A stretch of DNA of 64,000 nucleotides, taken from JAKPQD01 sp029572965. Lineage in GTDB: Bacteria > Bacteroidota > Bacteroidia > Bacteroidales > DTGW01. The position numbers and the translations under genes are program-made. The notes beneath the pieces are model-generated. The model searched no databases and was not told where the DNA came from. It worked only from the letters and a program-made list of their open reading frames with translations. The DNA lies in assembly GCA_035374585.1 (NCBI GenBank), contig DAOSPF010000010.1, positions 3,738 to 67,737 on the forward strand. The letters are read 5' to 3'. Positions 61,501 to 64,000 of this stretch are shown in pieces. The first letter of the stretch is position 1, and each line of letters begins with the position of its first letter.

Positions 61501-63155
61501 TTGAAAAACAGCTGTAAAGGTTGCTTATTTTTAATTAATGATTTTCGATATTCTTCAGAATTGTGGCCTGCAATCTCTTTAACCTGACTTTTGTTAAATA
61601 TTTCGCGGCCTTTATAGTTGTTAAGGTAACCACTTATCAATTTAGCAAGGTTGATAAGCAACTGTCGTTCTTCTTTCAAAAATGGGCCTTCAAATTCTTC
61701 AGGAAATTCTTTGAGGTAAAAAATCTCAATCGTTCCTTTTTTGTTATCGAAAGTTACAAAATGCTCGCGTTGCCCCCATATTGTTTCACTAAAATTTTTG
61801 CTGGTATAAATGTTGCCTTCAAATTTGATAGCAGCAACAGTATGTTCGGGGTATTGCCATGATTTTGGGATAATGGCACAAATGTCCCTTAACGTATCAT
61901 CAATACTTTCACCTTTAGCAATAATGGCCGATGTCTGGTTAATAGCATTGAGCTCTTTGAGCCGTTCGCGGTTTTCGTATTGTAATTTTCTTAATACATC
62001 TTTTGTGGCTGATCCGGCAATAAGAGTAGAAATGTTGACCAACAGGTTGCGTTCTTCTTTCAAAAACGGGCCTTCATCTGCTTCGGGGAAAGCCCGGGTG
62101 TAATATATTTCGATAAGGCCTTTGGAATTATCAGGTGTTTCAAAAACCTGGTTTATTTTCCATTTAGTAACCTTGAAATTCTTACTTCTGAAAACTTTAT
62201 CCTTGTATGTGATACGGGCAACAGTATGTTCAGGAAATTGCCATGCTTCGGGCAAGATGCTGCATATTTTCTGCAAAGCATCATCCATATTATTGTTCTG
62301 TTTTAAAATTTCAGAAGTTTGATTTATTGCACGAAGTTCTTTCAAACGTTCGGTATTTTGAAGCAAAAGATGTTGTAATGCTTCTTCTGAAGCCGTCCCG
62401 GAAATCAACAATGCGAGGTTGTCGAGCAGTTGTCTTTCTTCGGACAAGAATGGCCCTTCGTCTGCTTCTGGAAATTCTTTCAGGTAAAATATCTCTATTT
62501 TACCTTCTTTATTGTCGGGGGTATTAAAGTATGCCCGTTGGACCCACTGCGAATCCTGGAATTTTTTACTTTTAAACTCCATATTATCAAAGGTAATGCG
62601 GGCTGCAGTATGAGCCGGGTATTGCCATGCTTCGGGCAAAAACAAACAGATGTTTTGCAACGACTCTTCAAGCGTATCGCTTCGTTTTAACACTTCAGCG
62701 GCCCGGCTAATCCCTTTAAGTTCTTTGCTCCGCTCATGGGTAGCATTGGCCAACTTGGCCAATTGGTTTTTCGACAACTCGCCCTCTAAAAGTGTGGAAA
62801 CATCCTTTAAAAAAGCTGCATTTTTTGCCACAAAAGCTTTACTGAACGAGTCGGCATATGCCCCAAAAAAATGAAGTTCAACAGCTCCAAGGGTACCATC
62901 TGGCAAATTAAAAGTGTATTTGGTCAAACATGGTGAATCTTGATAATTATTACTGTCAATAATGCTAGAATTATAATAAATCCGGGCACAAACCTCTGAA
63001 GGTTGAAGGTAAGCCCTGGGAATAAGGTTGCATACCTTTTTAAGCAGCTCATTGACCGGATATTCCTGCTCAAAAGAATGGATTAATTGCAGGTCTATTT
63101 TAGAAATAGACGGCTCTTCTGTAACACCTTCAGCAGAGATATTTTTTGTTGCCAT
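58563..63155 (-). CDS. multidomain signalling protein: four sensor-like repeats, two receiver-like domains, PPDK-type ATP-grasp
   Basis: This 1,530-residue protein has four tandem N-terminal repeats (about 1-130, 137-262, 267-393, 397-515). Each carries a 'LPEAWQYPEHTVARI'-type core and 'EIFYLKEFPEADEGPFLKEE' end, which looks GAF-like. A degenerate receiver (about 570-690, no acceptor Asp) and a second receiver-like domain (about 715-850, E722/D723 and D793 kept) follow. The C-terminal half has a pyruvate-phosphate-dikinase/PEP-synthase ATP-binding domain ('GSLGGKGRGLAF', K983; 'AVRSSSISEDSLSQPFAGVF', R1075). The phospho-histidine and PEP-binding domains of true PPDK are not seen. It may therefore phosphorylate or bind a partner instead of making PEP. 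Gene order links it to the LuxR-type protein downstream. Confidence 0.85.
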   Translation of the reverse strand: MATKNISAEGVTEEPSISKIDLQLIHSFEQEYPVNELLKKVCNLIPRAYLQPSEVCARIYYNSSIIDSNNYQDSPCLTKYTFNLPDGTLGAVELHFFGAYADSFSKAFVAKNAAFLKDVSTLLEGELSKNQLAKLANATHERSKELKGISRAAEVLKRSDTLEESLQNICLFLPEAWQYPAHTAARITFDNMEFKSKKFQDSQWVQRAYFNTPDNKEGKIEIFYLKEFPEADEGPFLSEERQLLDNLALLISGTASEEALQHLLLQNTERLKELRAINQTSEILKQNNNMDDALQKICSILPEAWQFPEHTVARITYKDKVFRSKNFKVTKWKINQVFETPDNSKGLIEIYYTRAFPEADEGPFLKEERNLLVNISTLIAGSATKDVLRKLQYENRERLKELNAINQTSAIIAKGESIDDTLRDICAIIPKSWQYPEHTVAAIKFEGNIYTSKNFSETIWGQREHFVTFDNKKGTIEIFYLKEFPEEFEGPFLKEERQLLINLAKLISGYLNNYKGREIFNKSQVKEIAGHNSEEYRKSLIKNKQPLQLFFNKQILDKYIYLDMMKYKVKDILFVATLYDAFILENEDSFFEQFMGEIYQYSLFSLPRITGVTSAEEALELLDTTSFDLVILMVGIDSNAPIDLSQKIKQVRPNLPIFLLLNQKSNIKYFEELVPTVKSVDKLFVWNGNSQIIFAIVKSIEDSANVENDTKVGLVRVILVIEDSAQYYSKYLQTLYSVVFGQIQQLLPEVEKNEIDKISKMRSRPKILHARNYEDAMYIYNKYKDFLLCVISDVEFERDGKLDKHAGVRFSKYVKANLKNLPILLQSSEVKNQKIAEKIGVSFINKNSESLLTEIKQFITYHLGFGDFVFRDKEGRQLAVAHTLKEFRDILYTIPEESLFLHSEANQFSLWLMSRGEIKLAKTINPFRIKEFESIEVFRQNFIKTINDYKEEKIRGKILTYEETSIIDEKNIYLLANGSLGGKGRGLAFINTLIHNLDFSAFNKEINIRTPVTAIIGVEEFESFMERNHLYDKIFNANISYEEIKHHFLHAHLSHGLMRKLEHFISRINKPIAVRSSSISEDSLSQPFAGVFDTFIVLNNSKNKKINLDHLTKAIKLVFASIYSDHSRSYFKAIHHKVEEERMAVVLQELVGNQYGNYYYPHISGTAQSYNYYPVAHMKPEEGFAVAAVGLGNYVVGGGKSFRFSPKYPKIEIFTRKDLLNSTQVNFLAVDMSKKNINYIEDGEMAPLALLDISVAEKDGTLKHCASVYNPDNDRIETGINSPGPRIVNFANILKYNYIPLAQLIDVLLNTIKEAQGCPVEIEYAVDLTPSANGLPSFYLLQIKPLVGSQFNHNFDFDEINKENTILYTESSLGNGVINNIRDVIYVDVAKFDRLKTLEMVKEIEHLNNMMQKNDRQYILIGPGRWGTQDQFLGIPVVWGQISNAKVIVEISLSNFPLDSSLGSHFFHNVTSMNIGYFSVHDTSLSEFIQWKILNKQKVIHKTNYFKHVQFAKPLKIVMNGREKKSVIMF

Positions 63156-63332
63156 AATACTCCTTTTTCAATAATTTGCTATTAAACTTATGTGGTTTTC
63201 TGTAAAAAATATCAAAACATAAGTTTTTTTTAATTATGAGGGTTAAAAGTATGGCAAAAATTTTCTTTTAAGGTGATTTTTTATAATGTTGAAATAGTAT
63301 TGTCTGATAAAATAAGAAAAATTAATACCTCT

Positions 63333-63815
63333 TTATTTAATCCTTTTCATAAAAACAACCTTATCATCACCCGGGGCATAAAAGTCTGGCATAATGGCAA
63401 CTTTATCATAACCTATAGCTAAATAGAAAGCCCTTGTTGGTTCGTAAATAACACGTCCTGAAGTCTCGACCCAAACAATAGTCCCTCCGAGCTTGGCAAT
63501 GGCTTGTTCGGCCATAGTCATTAGCTTACGGCCAATACCCCGGTTCATCTGGCTTTTATGAACAGCAATCCAGTAAAGGTCGTAGCTCGATTGGGTACAA
63601 GGGTTTAACCCGTAACAGCAATAGCCAAGCATTGTGTTATTTTCGTAAGCTACTATAAAGTGATAGCCCGAAGCTTCTGCCCCTTTCTCCTGATTAGCAT
63701 CTGAAAGCTCTTTTGCCACATCAATTTCGTACGAATAAAAAAAGCCTGTTGATTCGAGAAGTTCCCCGATAGCTTGGCTATCACCAGAGACAAGTTGTGT
63801 ACGAAATTCTATCAT
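63333..63815 (-). CDS. GNAT-family N-acetyltransferase
   Basis: This 160-residue protein has the GNAT acetyl-CoA-binding motif A ('VHKSQMNRGIGRKLMTMAEQ'), preceded by 'GYCCYGLNPCTQSSYDLYWI'. The family's C-terminal strands follow ('VWVETSGRVIYEPTRAFYLA', 'VAIMPDFYAPGDDKVVFMK'). It transfers an acetyl group from acetyl-CoA to an unidentified small molecule or protein amine. It has no partner in the window; the large signalling gene upstream is separated by 177 bases. Length is typical. Confidence 0.85.
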   Translation of the reverse strand: MIEFRTQLVSGDSQAIGELLESTGFFYSYEIDVAKELSDANQEKGAEASGYHFIVAYENNTMLGYCCYGLNPCTQSSYDLYWIAVHKSQMNRGIGRKLMTMAEQAIAKLGGTIVWVETSGRVIYEPTRAFYLAIGYDKVAIMPDFYAPGDDKVVFMKRIK

Positions 63816-63892
63816 GTTTTTTAGTTTAACGTCAGTTCAACATAAGAATAATAGCTAATATTAGGTATTTAAAGGTCTTAACTAAACTTCCC

Positions 63893-63918
63893 TTACTTTT
63901 GCCTTGAAGCAAAAGTAA
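63893..63918. repeat. inverted repeat near the right edge
   Basis: TTACTTTTGC (63893-63902) and GCAAAAGTAA (63909-63918) are perfect 10-base arms with a 6-base loop. It recalls the GTTTCTTTTT/AAAAAGAAAC hairpin at 4342-4367. It lies in a gene-free stretch running off the window. Confidence 0.5.
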
Positions 63919-64000
63919 CAAAAATTCAAGGCCGAGAAGCCTAACGCTCCTGTTGTTTGCATATTGCAACATTACAAGGCTTCGAGGGTGAAAGAGTTAA

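Noticed and set aside
58563..63155. Pyruvate phosphate dikinase or PEP synthase enzyme
   Set aside because: Only the ATP-binding part is present; the phospho-histidine and PEP/pyruvate catalytic domains were not found.

Overview
The window looks like a chromosome piece from an anaerobic member of the Bacteroidota, most likely Bacteroidales. The evidence is the low-GC coding style, TTG-N18-20-TAnnTTTG promoters and little use of Shine-Dalgarno sites. It also carries a type IX secretion type-B sorting domain, a UbiA/KdsC/LpxB envelope set, a Bacteroidota-type tmRNA tag (GENNFALAA) and a multi-subunit [FeFe] hydrogenase. Two runs of N (100 bases at 37778-37877 and 10 bases at 40720-40729) indicate a draft or metagenome scaffold.

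Layout. 1-3270 is an accessory strip. It holds a Phd/YefM-type antitoxin with a palindromic operator, an XRE regulator followed by a VapBC-like pair, REP-like palindromes around a decayed REP-associated transposase, and tRNA-Pro(GGG) with a damaged partial copy beside it. 3272-5869 holds a two-gene DNA-metabolism pair (DUF4130 plus radical SAM) split by a MITE-like element. 6116-11888 is housekeeping and envelope: thioredoxin reductase, DUF2520, KdsC, UbiA, LpxB and SpoIID. A convergent hybrid histidine kinase follows.

14629-23128 is a ten-gene operon ending in an electron-bifurcating-type [FeFe] hydrogenase (HydB, HydA, HydC). It is preceded by two DRTGG proteins, two stand-alone HATPase proteins, a hydrogenase-like Fe-S protein lacking the proton-relay cysteine, a PHP hydrolase and a small thioredoxin-like ferredoxin. 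A Rex-like palindrome sits inside its probable promoter, suggesting NADH-redox control. 23261-32429 carries tpiA, an OmpA/SPOR envelope protein, nitroreductase, a secreted EEP-fold enzyme and two lipoproteins. A cytoplasmic trypsin-fold protein that has lost its catalytic residues follows at 32868.

33860-49707 is a minus-strand surface locus: a giant (about 3,580-residue) beta-helix/PKD-like adhesin, a gene cut by the assembly gap, four tandem paralogous small secreted proteins, and a last protein sharing their first domain and carrying the T9SS type-B sorting domain. It is the best candidate for an undescribed multi-component surface structure. 50483-64000 holds tmRNA, a ClpP-like protease, a metallo-beta-lactamase-fold enzyme, OsmC, an O-acetylhomoserine sulfhydrylase-type enzyme and glutamate dehydrogenase. 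It ends with a signalling pair: a 1,530-residue PPDK-type ATP-grasp protein with four tandem N-terminal sensor-like repeats and two receiver-like domains, and a LuxR regulator whose receiver lacks the phospho-accepting aspartate. Short inverted-repeat elements are scattered through the intergenic regions.
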